Assembly: GCA_948567375.1 (NCBI GenBank)
Contig: OX419760.1
Coordinates: forward strand, 1,302,001 to 1,366,000
Direction: 5' to 3'
DNA length: 64,000 bases
Origin: Lunularia cruciata
Taxonomy: Eukaryota; Streptophyta; Marchantiopsida; Lunulariales; Lunulariaceae
Shown in pieces: positions 47,666-58,683 of this stretch. Positions within the stretch are counted from its first letter, which is position 1; each line of letters begins with the position of its first letter. A model generated the notes under the pieces. The model worked only from the letters and a program-made list of their open reading frames with translations. It searched no databases and was not told the DNA's origin. The position numbers were made by a program, and so were the translations under genes.

Positions 47666-47772
47666 ATTGTGGCACTTTAGAGTCTATGTATGACTTATGT
47701 GTGAGTTGTGCTTCTATAGTGTATGATGTTGACAACGATGTATGTTTTGTAGCGATGTATATACGCATGATA
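47666..47772 (+). repeat. MTG copy 2 repeat B2 and element right end
   Basis: Second copy of B. It ends CGCATGATA, directly followed by the ACCA target duplication and the interrupted integrase sequence of copy 3. Confidence 0.85.
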
Positions 47773-47790
47773 ACCAATAATGACTCTAGG

Positions 47791-48080
47791 TGTAATACCA
47801 ATAGCTAAATATATTATCTAGAGGTGAAAATTGACTTCATAATATCTAGAAGGATGTTAGGTATGATGGGCTAGGAAAATCAGATAAAAGTATCATAGAA
47901 AGAGCACTTCTACTAATAGAGCAAAAGTCAAAAAATAGCTTGAAAATGTAATACCAATAGTTAGACATATGATCAAGAGGTGAAAATTAGATCTATAACA
48001 TCTGGGATGATGTTATAAATAACGGACTAAGTAGATCAGATAGAGGTATCACCAAGAGAGTACTCCTACTAATAGGGTAT
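47791..48080 (+). mobile_element. Family Y LTR, left part (variant with tandem-duplicated end)
   Basis: Starts TGTAATACCAATAG. The first 156 bp are repeated from 47947, as in the Y solo LTR at 8361-9065. It breaks off in CTACTAATAGGG where X begins. The rest of the LTR resumes at 62641, so the X insertion split it. Confidence 0.8.
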
Positions 48081-50369
48081 TGTTGTACCCATATTTTTTG
48101 TTTTTTAAGTTTTAAAGAAGTGTGTTGGTAAAGCCAAAGGAGGGCTCAACGGGGAAGAAATGTGAAGAATTGTGTGTTTGGCATAAACCCAAAGTTGACC
48201 TTGGGTCAAGTCCAAAGGACCCAAGTTGGATAAGATAAAATACAAAGACAAGGACTTTGTATTGGGTAGTGCAATCTGACTTGAAGACCCTGTAATAGAC
48301 TTCTTTGGGTTCCACCAATCAAGAAAGTATGCAGGAAGAAAGTGACTACCTCGGGACCAAGATGTTCTTGAGAGCGACAAGAAATAATTTCACAGAATTG
48401 GTGAGCGACACAGAACAATGACTGAAAAATGACCGATCAGTGAAGGACTATAAAATTGAGATTCCCCCAAGGAAGCATTGCAATGTCTAGACACTATCAT
48501 GTTTGTATTCAGAGTCAACCCAAGGAATGCCAATTTCAAATATGCAAGAGGAGTGGGTTAGAATCTCGGGTGAAATCTTTCATAGGTAAAGAGTGAGGAA
48601 GGACACAATGGCCCCAAATGTGAGTAAGCATAGTGTGGTGAGAGGACTTGCAATGTGTAGATTGAATGTAGTGGTGAGGATCAAGGTCTTACCAAGACTT
48701 TGCATCACCTTTTTGGCTTGGAATTGGAATTTTAGCTTTCTAGGTTTCACGGTAAAGATTGCCACAAGTAATTGCAAGGAGGGGCCAAAGCACAAAGGGA
48801 AGAGAGGAAATCCAGCTTGATGGACTAAGTTGGGTTTGAGATTAGTCTTGGGAGGAGAAGAAAGAGAAATAGGGAGTACTACCTTCTATCGGAAGTGTGA
48901 TGCATCAGAAGAAATTGCCAAGGTAAAAAATTCCTTTAATTGACCATGCACAAAGAATGGGTACAAGGTGTATAGTTATAGAGACCCAATACAAAGAAGG
49001 ATTGTGAGTATATTGATGGCGGTTTTCAAGTTAGAGAAAACCACCTATGTCACAATGCAATAGGCAATATTCTTTCACCAGATGTTTGCAAGAGAAGTGG
49101 TGGTTTGGGCAAAGTGTCTGCACCAACGGGTGGAGTAGATGATTTTGGGTTGGAGAATGGATATAAAACCACACTAATTTGTACCCTTTGTAGCTCACTT
49201 GTACTATGGGCTAAATCTGCTGACTTTGGAGGAGCAAAGTAGAATGCAGTCTCACTTTCATCCAAATCTACGCAAGGAGGCAAATACGGATGAACAATAT
49301 TACATGGAGCAGATTTGCAAAGGAGATGAGTATTACATGAAGAGTGGGAAGGAGAGGATAGTAGAAGTTGATCTCCCTATGCCCTAGAAAGCAAAGTAGA
49401 CCCAAAGGACAAATTGCATTAGTACAACCGCAAAAGAAGCAAAAGCCTAATCCAAAGCCGTTGTTGGTGAAAGTGAAGAAATCAAGTTTGGAGTAGGAAT
49501 CAAAAGGAGAAATTGAGTCAAAGGGAGAAGCATCAAGAGGATAAGAAGAGTTCACACTACAAATTTGAAAAATAGAGCAATGGCAATGAAGGAGAACTTG
49601 AAGTTCAACAAACAAGAGGAAGAGTTGTGGAAGGAGAGAAGACAAGTCCGGAGTTGTCCACAATCAAGCGGAGGCATGAGAAGGAAGAAGAAGGTTTCTT
49701 GGTATGTCCAAGAGGTGCCAAGGGAAAGAGGAGTGTTCAAGATATCACCATTGGACCAAGTAAGGTTGCCATTGAGATGGAGAAGAGCTCGGATGAAGAA
49801 AATTTGAAGATACAAAGATTGCATCATAGGGGTAAGGCGCCAGTTGAGGAATTATTTGCCAAGGGCAAAGATGGTAGAGCCAACAATAGGAAGTGTGATG
49901 GAGTAGAGTATCTATTGAAGTTAGTATGTCCCATGTTGGTGTTTCTCTAGCAAAAGATGGCAGAGATGGCAAGTGCTAATCTGGATTGAAGGATGAATTA
50001 GCGGTCGTGACAAAGTGAAGTACATAGACTTTGCTGTTGAGAAGTAAGCTAACAAGAGTAGAAATGGAAGCCAAAGAACTTTGGATGGAGGCAATTCTTT
50101 GGGATAAAAACTCCGGAGCAATGAAGGAAGACTAGTTGAAATGTATGGAGGAAGTAAAGGAGAAGAACACATTGGTCGAAGTGCTAAAGAGTGAAATTTT
50201 TGATGCACGAGTGGAGATGATACATTCAAAGGCAAGTGTAGTAGTGATGGAGTAGGAGTTGGAGAGTATGAGGAAGAAAGTGGCCAATAGAGACCAAGCT
50301 TGGTAGTGGGAGTTAACACAACATAGTCTGAAGGAAGAACTATTATGAGGATTGTTGAGAGTAGCAGAA
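48081..50369 (+). mobile_element. Family X solo LTR, left part
   Basis: Starts TGTTGTACCCATATTTTTTG. It carries remnants of the embedded coding region and stops at CAGAA, the target site of the nested X element. Its right part is 61239-62640. Total length about 3.7 kb, the size of one X LTR. Confidence 0.85.
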
Positions 50370-53300
50370 TGTGACAACCCGGCAAATATCACTTTTGCGG
50401 TAATCGGGTAAGTAAAGTTTGTTCCCGCAGAGATATAATCCAGAATTGGTCAAATATGAAGTCAAAAGTCACAATTGCAGTTCTTCTTGATTGCTTCTTT
50501 AATCTCTCAGGTAGAAACCACACCCAGAAGAGAGTAACAAGCTCACAATCTTGACAACTTGTCACAAATACACACACATAATCACAACATAGTAAATTCT
50601 GTCCAAACAACTCTTGATTGTGATGATTCAGATTCTCCCGAAGACGGCACTTCACTGCAAAGACCAATTTTGCCTCAGAATTGTGTTCCACCCCTCCACT
50701 GAAGGCACAACTTCCTCGATCAAAATTGCTTCACATCAACTTTGTGTTGCACTCACCAATGCAGAATACTACCAACACTACAATTCCTCTCAGATCTGTC
50801 AAGGCATTGCTCCGATGCACTTCACTCAGGATCAAACACACAAAATGAAGATCAAGGCTGCATATTCCAACATCCACAAGCACATTGACTTGCTCTTCAG
50901 AATTCTCCACACACTCACAAACACAAACACGAAATTGACAATCGGAATTAAGCTTAAGCGACGAGTACTGAAACCAACACTTCGCTTTATCTATCTTCAA
51001 AAATGTGAATACTGAATAACATTGTACTGCAAATGCTCCCCTTAAATATTGAAGCAAACGGCAGATTTTCCTTCATAGGCACCGCTTCCTAACATCTCTT
51101 CCTACCTGCAGATCCTAAATGACAGTCTATCTCTCCATATCTGCCTCTTCCTATCTCAAAATCAACATTTATCCCGATCCGATGTCTACCTCATCATTGG
51201 CTTCCAAACCCAATGATCTTCTTACTACTTCACCTTCTTCGGATATGACTGATTCTACTAATTTCTTCACTAATTCTTCTACACTAGGAACTACAATCGA
51301 GCTCATGGGTAATCCATCTACACTCTTATTTCCCGACCCACTCTTCTAAAGTGTCAATTCTCAAGTCCGATGACACTTGACTTCCTACTTCTGTGACATC
51401 GGGTTTCTTCTCCACAGTCACACTATTCCAAATTTTCTCCAATTCTAAATTGACTAAATCCAATCTAAGACTAACATTATTCTCTACGTCTAACATTTTC
51501 CTGTCTACTCGCTCTCTCAACCGAATCAGCAATGTGTTCATGTCCACATCCTTAGCTCTTTGCTTCCGAGTCTCTTGCACAAGTAACTTCAACTCATGCA
51601 GACGAGCTTCTTCCAATCTCCCTTCAGCCTCCGTGCTTAGAATTGCTCGTAATCTCCCAGCAAGGTCCCCTACTGATTCCGATGCGTATCCTCGAGAATG
51701 CTCCACCTTCAACTCCACCCGATACATTTGCAACTCGTCTTCGTATTTTGCAGCGAGCATCTTCTTCTCCTCTGCATACTGCACTTTCTGCTGCTCCGCA
51801 CTCTTGACAAGTTCTCGCAAACGCTCTTCTTCTTCTTGCCTTAACGCCAATTCTCTCTACCATGCTTGATCTTTTGCTGCGGCACTCTTCTTCAAGCTGT
51901 CCAATTCTTGCTCCCTTACGATGTTCATCGCCTTAAAATGGACATTCTCGATGCACACATTACTTACTTCCTCCTACATCTTCCTGAGCCACATCGCCTG
52001 CTCCTTCAACTCTCTGGCTTGCTTTTGCAGGTCCTTCTCCTTTTCTGCACAACTCTCTTGTAACACGCTCAGCATTTTCTTCCTCGAATCTTCCTCCCTC
52101 CGAAGATCTTCAATTTCCGCACTTCTTTGGATTTGATGCTTCTGCAGCTCCTTCACTTCCTTCAATAGATGCTTCACCACTTATAGCTTATTCATCCCTT
52201 TGGGGAATTCCTCTCCGATGTTCCTTCAAAATCTCCAGCAATGGTGTGACTACCTTCGTTAAATATAATATCCCGCCAAAAGTTTCTTCTTCATCATTGC
52301 CTTCTTTGTCTGGAGTTTTTTCCTGTGTCATCGGCTCCTTCATCCGAAGTTGCAATCTTTGTATCTTCAGAGTGTCAGCGCTATCTTTGTCTTGGCCTCC
52401 TGAACTCGGCCCCGCGGGATATTCCTTTTCTGCTTTGGGTTTTGGCTTGTTCTCCACCATCACCTTGCCCGCTTCACTCACCACCACCGATTGCTGGACT
52501 TCGGGCTCTCCTTCACTTTCACTACCCAACTCCCCACTCTTCAACGTGAGCTCTTCTTCTTCTGAGTCTTCTTCTTGCGACTCTGTTTCTTCATCAGACT
52601 CCAATCCCGATGATGCTCTTCTCACGACATTTTCGGTCTTCAACATCAGCCTCCGAGTCTTGCGTTGGATGGCCGATGATTTAGCTTCTTTGGGTTTACT
52701 TTGCTTCTTCGTCTTTAGACTGGCCGCATCTTTGATCTTCCATTGTCCCGTTCTTGCAAAGTATTTGTCATTCGCCCGCAGCTGAAGCATATACTGTCGC
52801 TCCTCCTCGTCGGCTTCTCGTCTCAAATCAGGGTGCATGTGGGAGACCATATGATGCCGCTCGTCTTCAGAGAGCAAGTTTAGGCCGAAGTAGAAATGTG
52901 CTGCAAATGGCGCAAAATAATGCGGTGGCGAGCCCATTTGCCAATTCACTACCATCTGCCTTGTTCGGTGATGGAAACACTTCGCCCAATTCACGGGTAC
53001 TCTTGCAAACATCTAGTGGAAGAAGACCGCCTGCTGCATGGTTACATACATTGTTTGCTCCGGCTTGAACATGGCATCATTGCCCCTACGATACTTCTTT
53101 GGATCGGGTCTCAATAGGACTCCACCTTGTAACCATTCATAGTTCGTGGAGCGAAAAACGAGTTACGAATCTCTGTTGTCTCCTCTACAACATCACACTT
53201 CTGATAGAAGGTGATTCATGTTGGCTCTCCTGCTTCTCTCCCCATGACTAACTTCCAATCCGACTTAGTGGGACCCTCCTCACAATTGCTGGCAGTGATT

Positions 53301-54383
53301 TTTGCCATCACTCCTGGGAAACTGAAATTCCAGTTCCAGGCTAAAAAGGTGATACAAAGTCTAACCAAGACTTTGATCCTTGCTACTACGTCTACCCTTT
53401 GAATTGCAAAACCTCTCACTGCCAGCGCATTGGCCACCTTCTTTGCCATGATTTGTTCTCTGTTCTACGCTGTTGGAAGATCAGCCCCTCTCCTGGACGA
53501 GACACTCTAACTCCCTCAAGGTTTCAGAAAATTTCACTCTTGACGGGCTTCCGGACACGCATTCCTACAGGATGACTAATCAAAGGAGTTGGAAATTTAC
53601 TCAGCAAATTCAACTTCCCTCTGCGCATTTGCAATTTTATATTGCCCCGAATTGCAGTCATTCTTCAATCAATTTTGTTTGTGAGTTTCTCTCTTCTGCA
53701 TGCTCTCCTGGTCACTGTCAAGACATGCTTCTTTTGCCCCCACCATTTCTTGAAATGTACTTTCTTGCCATGTACCGAGGTTGTTAAACGGTCTTCATTA
53801 TTCCTGCATTTTCCAACCCAAAGACGATGATCTTCAGCCTGCTCCCGGCGTCCTCCTCTTCCGAGTACCTCCATCATCGGATCCAATGTCAGCTTCTTTG
53901 GCTTTCCTCCGAAGTTACTTTCACCTCTTTGTTGTTTGCAATTCAACTTTTTTGTGCTTACTTCGTCTCTTACCCTGGAGTGTTAACTAGTGTGGTCTTT
54001 ATTAAGTCAAGCAAAGTTTACAATGCATTTGAGTCCTTTCTTCTTTAGTCCCTGTCATTTTTTAAATCGGTTGTATTGGAGTTTCCGCATTTCAACATGA
54101 ATCTTGTTACAGAACCACCTGGAAAACAACTGAATTAGGAGTTGTCTGAGGTATTGAACGAGGATTGAGTTTGTGCAATTGAAAGGAATTGATCACATCC
54201 GCTCGAAAGTCCATTTTAGTCGACGACCCTCAAGGCGATGGAATATACCTGGGGCAAGTCTAAGCTAGTAGACAAAAGGGAAGTTCACGTGATTTCCACT
54301 CAGAAGGGAAAATAAAGAACCAGAGGTCAAAGCTAAACTCAAAACTACTAACCATAAAAAAAACAAAAAATGTGGGTACCACA
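50370..54383 (-). repeat. X element 3' LTR (4.0 kb)
   Basis: Minus strand from TGTGGTACCCACATTTTTTG to CCGGGTTGTCACA, 4014 bp with TG...CA ends. A purine tract lies outside its start and the target duplication outside its end, so the whole unit is an LTR and not an internal region. Confidence 0.92.
51326..53946 (-). pseudogene. Coding region inside the X 3' LTR: charged coiled-coil protein
   Basis: The minus strand carries consecutive open stretches. First come conserved segments (VHGKKVHFKKW, MAKKVANALAVRGFAIQRVD, FLAWNWNFSFPG). Then comes PFAAHFYFGLNLLSEDERHH, an acidic Ser/Glu-rich middle (EDSEEEELTLK), and a long heptad coiled coil (KEVKELQKHQIQRSAEIEDL onward) to a conserved LRLDLVNLELEKIWNSV end. 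The same order recurs in every X LTR in the window. I do not recognise the family. It lies upstream of the LTR TATA box, that is in U3. It could be a gag-like structural or accessory protein, or captured host sequence. Confidence 0.7.
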
Positions 54384-54399
54384 TACTCCCTCCCTCAAA
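54384..54399 (-). other. X element polypurine tract
   Basis: The minus strand reads TTTGAGGGAGGGAGTA immediately before the 3' LTR start. Confidence 0.8.
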
Positions 54400-55719
54400 T
54401 GTGAGTGTCCCCGCAAACACCAACAACCGGGATTTTATACAAAGTCGGGTTTGGGGTCCAATATTTTCTAACCCTCCAACCATTGACACGAGTTGCAAAA
54501 GGATTGCCATCCAGGTCTGCGAGTTGAATAGAACCGTTATCATAAATGTGCATCACATGATACGGTCCCATCCACCTCAGATGTAATTTTCATGGAAAAA
54601 ATAGGCGGCGATTATCATATAATAATACCAAATCTCCTTCTTGAACAGTTACAGGTTTGATTCATTTATCATGCTTAACTTTCCGTTGTTCTTGAATTCC
54701 TTTGTTGTTTGCATTGCATCGTCCCTTTTCTCTTCCAACCACATTAGTTGATGGATCCAAAGATCTTGACTTTCGTCCTCCAACAAACATTCTTTGCAAA
54801 GTATTCTATATGTTTGTACTTCAAACTCAACTGGTAATATGGGATGCAATCCGTATGTCAGAAAATAAGGAGTTTGCTTGGTAGTAATCTTTTCTGTTGT
54901 TCGATATGCCCATAATGCCGCAGGTAACTTTGTATCCCAATCATAGGCATAATTGACTGTCACCTTATTTAAAATTTTACACAGCAATCCATTGGCTTTC
55001 TCCGTGAGTCCATTTGCTTTCGGGTTGTAAGGCGTGGTCTTCCAATGCTTAATCTGGAAGTATTTGGTTAACACTTCCACCATTGAGTTCAAAAAATGAG
55101 TTCCTCAATCACTGACCAATTCCAGAGGGCACCCATAACGGGAAATGATGTTTCGGAAGAAAATTTTTGCTATTGTCTCCGCATCATCTCTTCGTGTTGC
55201 CTCTGCTTCCACCATCTTGGTGGCATAATCCGTACATACTAAGATGTACCTCTTCCTTGTGACACGAGTTACTGGTTGAATAGGTCCCACAAAATCAATA
55301 CCCCATTTTTCAAATGGGGCCAGAGGCAAAATTGGTTTCAAAGGCCATTGGGAAGTCGCCGTTGGTTTCCCTGTTCTTTGATAGGCATCACAACTCCGAA
55401 TATGGGCATGGGTATCTTTATACATCGTAGGCCACCAATACCCTGCTGAAAGAATTTTCTTCACCATATTTTTCAGGGCATAATGTCCCCCCGATGCTTC
55501 CAAGTGCAAGGATTCGATGACTCCTCCTACTTCGTATGCTTCCAGGCATCTCCGAAGTATCTCATCTTTGCCCATTTTAAACAAAATGTTGTGTTTTAAT
55601 TGGTACGGTCCCATTTTCCAAAGGAAGACTGCCCGTTGTTCCGGATCCAGCCCCTCAGGACAATGGCATGTATGCAAATAATGATATTTTGCTGCATACT
55701 GCGTACTTTGCACCGTCAT
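54400..55719 (-). pseudogene. X element integrase
   Basis: Minus-strand zinc-binding region (LHLEASGGHYALKNMVKKIL, C ... C near 55395), core KWGIDFVGPIQPVTR, VCTDYATKMVEAEA, then NPKANGLTEKANGLL and the C-terminal part. Typical of the Tat/Athila branch of Ty3/gypsy. Confidence 0.9.
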
Positions 55720-56328
55720 TAAATGATATAGCTCCTCATCAGGAAACCAATCATCAAGTTCTCAATCTTGGTCTTGAGTTTCCAACCTGGATAAGAAGTC
55801 CGCATTTGAATGCAAAGCTCCTTTCCTGACTTGTATAGTGTATGTGAATTTTGTAACAACAAGATCCATCGTGCAATTTGCCCGGACAAATCCACCTTCT
55901 TGACCAAGTGTTGCAGTGCATAATGGTCCACATAGAAGACAAATTTGTGTCCTAACAAATAGTGGCAAAATTTCTTGCAGGCATACACCATACCGAGGGC
56001 TTCTCTTTCAGTTGTTGAATAGTTCTTTTCAGAAACAGAAAGTTGTCGGCTGGCATAATACACCGGGTAGTCCTTTTTCTTCTCGTCTTTTTGACTTAAG
56101 ACAACTCCGATGGCCATGGACGAAGTGTCCACATACACATGAAAAGGGGCGTCCCAATCTAGGGCCCTCATGACTGGTGCTTCAACCAGTTTCCTCTTCA
56201 ATAATTGGAAAGCTTCTTCCTGAGTTGCTTCCCACAGATAATCTTTGGATTTCTTCAGAAGCTTGGTAAGTGGTGCAGCAAGCACGACATAGTTTGACAC
56301 GAAGCGTCTGTAGTATCCGACGTGTCCT
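55720..56328 (-). pseudogene. X element RNase H and RT end
   Basis: The minus strand has the end of the RT thumb (LAAPLTKLLKKSKDYLWE) and RNase H (FHVYVDTSSMAIGVVLSQ, YSTTEREALGMVYACKKF, FYVDHYALQHLV). Confidence 0.9.
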
Positions 56329-57006
56329 GTGAGCCGGCCTGTCTCTCACTCAGGATGAACCTCTGATGGCTATTATGGTAGCGCACCATGGACTAAGAAG
56401 GCAAGGAACCCCAACTCCATCATACTCCTCCAAGGCTAACACTCCAAGACTCAAGACATTGCTCACTAGAGAACTCAATGAGAGAGAGATAGTTGCAAAT
56501 GAAAGGATGATGAGTACCTCCTCACTCCTTGTTTATATACTTGTGAAATAGTTACGTACCAAAGTTACTAATTACCGTAGTAACTCAAGTTACTAGACTA
56601 AAAGTCAAGTAAAGTCAAAAAGTAGAAAGGAATATCCATTCACATGGGCATATTCCCCTTATCTTGACCCAACCACTAAAGCAAGGATTCCTTCACATGG
56701 GCTATCCTTGGACTAAAGAAGAATCCAAAACAAAAAGGCTTGCGGGCCCAAGAGTTCTCAACTCTTTCCCCAAAGCCAAACACCTAGGAATAATACCAAG
56801 TCAACACACTAAAATCCAAAATAGTGGTGCTCATCTTTTCTACTTCCTCTAAAGTAAGGTCCCATCTATCTTAGCTATGACTAACTTTAGCTAACCATGA
56901 CTAATATAGAACCATCCTTTATCTCTATATAAATAATATCTCTTAAGTACTTGTAATACCAAGCTAAATATCACAATACCACACACATGCACAAATGGGT
57001 GTTACA
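56329..57006 (-). mobile_element. Family Z solo LTR in the X pol
   Basis: The minus strand runs from TGTAACACCCATTTG to GGCCGGCTCAC. A perfect 5-bp duplication, GTCCT, lies at 56324-56328 and 57007-57011. RT reads up to its edge on one side and continues on the other. TATA box at 56532-56539 (minus). It is one of the youngest insertions in the window. Confidence 0.9.
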
Positions 57007-57736
57007 GTCCTAAGAAGGCTCTCAGCTCCCGGAGGTTCTTTGGGGATTCCAACACTGTAATTACTTTGACCTTATCGACATCCACTTCAATTCCTCGGTT
57101 TGACACCCGATGCCCCAGAAGAATTCCTTCCTTCATTGCAAAGAAGCATTTCTCCGGGTGTAATGACAAACTGGCAAAACGGCACCTTTCAAAAGTTTGG
57201 CGAAGGTAATCTATATGTACATCTTTTTGCCCAAACACACAAAAATCATCAATGAAGACCTCCACAAATTTTCATAGGAAATCCTTGAATATGGAATTCA
57301 TCATCCTTTGGAAAGTAGTAGGAGCATTACACAACCCAAAGGGCATTTGATTGTAAGCGAAAGTGCCCCAATCAGTCGTGAATGTGGTTTTGTCCTTGTC
57401 TTCTTCTCGAATGGATACCTGATTGTATCCTAAAAACCCATCAAGAAAGCTATAGCATGGATGACCAGCTACTTGGTCCAGAATTGTGTCTGTAAATGGT
57501 AAAGGATGATGATCCTTTCTGGTAACTGCGTTCAATTTGCAAAAATCTTGGCATACTCTAATTTTCCCGGTCTTCTTCTTTGGAATGATGACAATGGGTG
57601 AAACCCACTCACTGCTTAGAACAGGGAAAATTATTCCGGCCCCTAAGTACTTATCAATTTCATCTTTTATGAGGAGAGAGTACTTCGGGTTCAGGCGGTA
57701 TTGACTTTGCCGAATCGGAACTGCAACTTTGACCAA
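57007..57736 (-). pseudogene. X element reverse transcriptase
   Basis: The minus strand shows VSPIVIIPKKKTGKIRVCQDF, MPFGLCNAPTTFQRMM and the active site MEVFIDDFCVFG, then LLGHRVSNRGIEVD. The IDDF-VFG form is characteristic of Tat/Athila elements. Confidence 0.92.
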
Positions 57737-58683
57737 ATCAATCTGGTGCTCGCCAAATTCTTGAGGATTCCCGGCATTTGGTCGATAGACCAGGCAAATA
57801 CATCTTGGAACTCTATAAACAGGGCAATGTATCCTACCAACTCCTCTGCGGTGACTATCTTTGAAATTTTTTAAATCTTTTCTTCCGTTAGGACCACATC
57901 TTGACAGTCATCGGGGTTAATGACACCTTCTACGTGACTTACTCGGCTCAACCCGAGTTGTACTGCCATCAATCCCCCTTCCTCCAAGTCTTGTTTACCC
58001 GAGGCGATGTCGTATGGGTCTTCATTGTCAACTTCTACCTTGTAGCACTCCAAATAATTTACTTGGACATCGGCTTTGGAGTCCTCCAAAGACGAAGACG
58101 ATGAATCTTTGGATTCATCCTCGTCTTCTGACGAAGTAGTTTCCCCAAGATGAGGCACCTTCGTCCAACTTACCGTTACCAGCTTTTGTTCTTTAGACAA
58201 AATGTCTTTGAATTGTAATTTTTGCTGGTGCCAATCCACCATAACCTGGGCACTGTACAACCAGGGTCTCTCGATCAAGAGAGGGTAGCTAGTTTTGGTT
58301 ATAGGTCTTAACACAATGTAGTTTAACTTAAAAGGCACCCCTCCGATGATCGTGGTAATATTTGATAGCATGCCCAAGGGCCGTCTCCTGGTTTGATCCG
58401 CAAACTTAAGAATCCGGGGTGTTGGTTCAAATGTTGTGTACCCCAGTCGATGTGCAGTGTCCTCTGTCATGACATTTACACCCGACCCCGAATCAATGGG
58501 TATGGATGTAATCATGCAGCCTGCTATCTCCGCATCCACCTCGGGAGATCCCAAGTCTTCTTGTTCAATATGATAAATTGCGGGCAAGTCCTTCTTCGTC
58601 ATCGCCCTCACTTTCTTGAGAGTTGAGCTTAGCTGCTTTTTATAGAGCTTATTGTCCTCCCATAATTGCTTAAACGTGACATT
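57737..58683 (-). pseudogene. X element aspartic protease region
   Basis: The minus strand has IPIDSGSGVNVMTEDTA, the retropepsin active-site loop, then FADQTRRRPLG and YPLLIERPWLYSAQV. Upstream it runs into the coding region of the truncated 5' LTR near 58684. Confidence 0.85.

Larger units (their letters stand above)
38683..47772 (+). mobile_element. MTG copy 2: Ty3/gypsy with DNA methyltransferase and PHD finger
   Basis: Best copy of the family, 9.09 kb. ACCA lies at both edges (38679-38682 and 47773-47776), and the interrupted integrase of MTG copy 3 resumes right after it. Order: repeat A1, leader, gag with two zinc knuckles, protease, C5-cytosine methyltransferase, reverse transcriptase, RNase H, DDE integrase, PHD finger, purine tract, then B1-A2-B2. 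Long reading stretches survive but it is broken at several places. A1 and A2 differ at about 17 of the first 245 positions, mostly C/T and G/A changes, suggesting a fairly old, once-methylated insertion. Confidence 0.92.

Noticed and set aside
52246-52785. Long Ser-rich plus-strand open frame (also 59556-60095)
   Set aside because: It is the complement of the Glu/Lys-rich coiled-coil coding region on the minus strand of the X LTRs, which has the conserved protein-like features.
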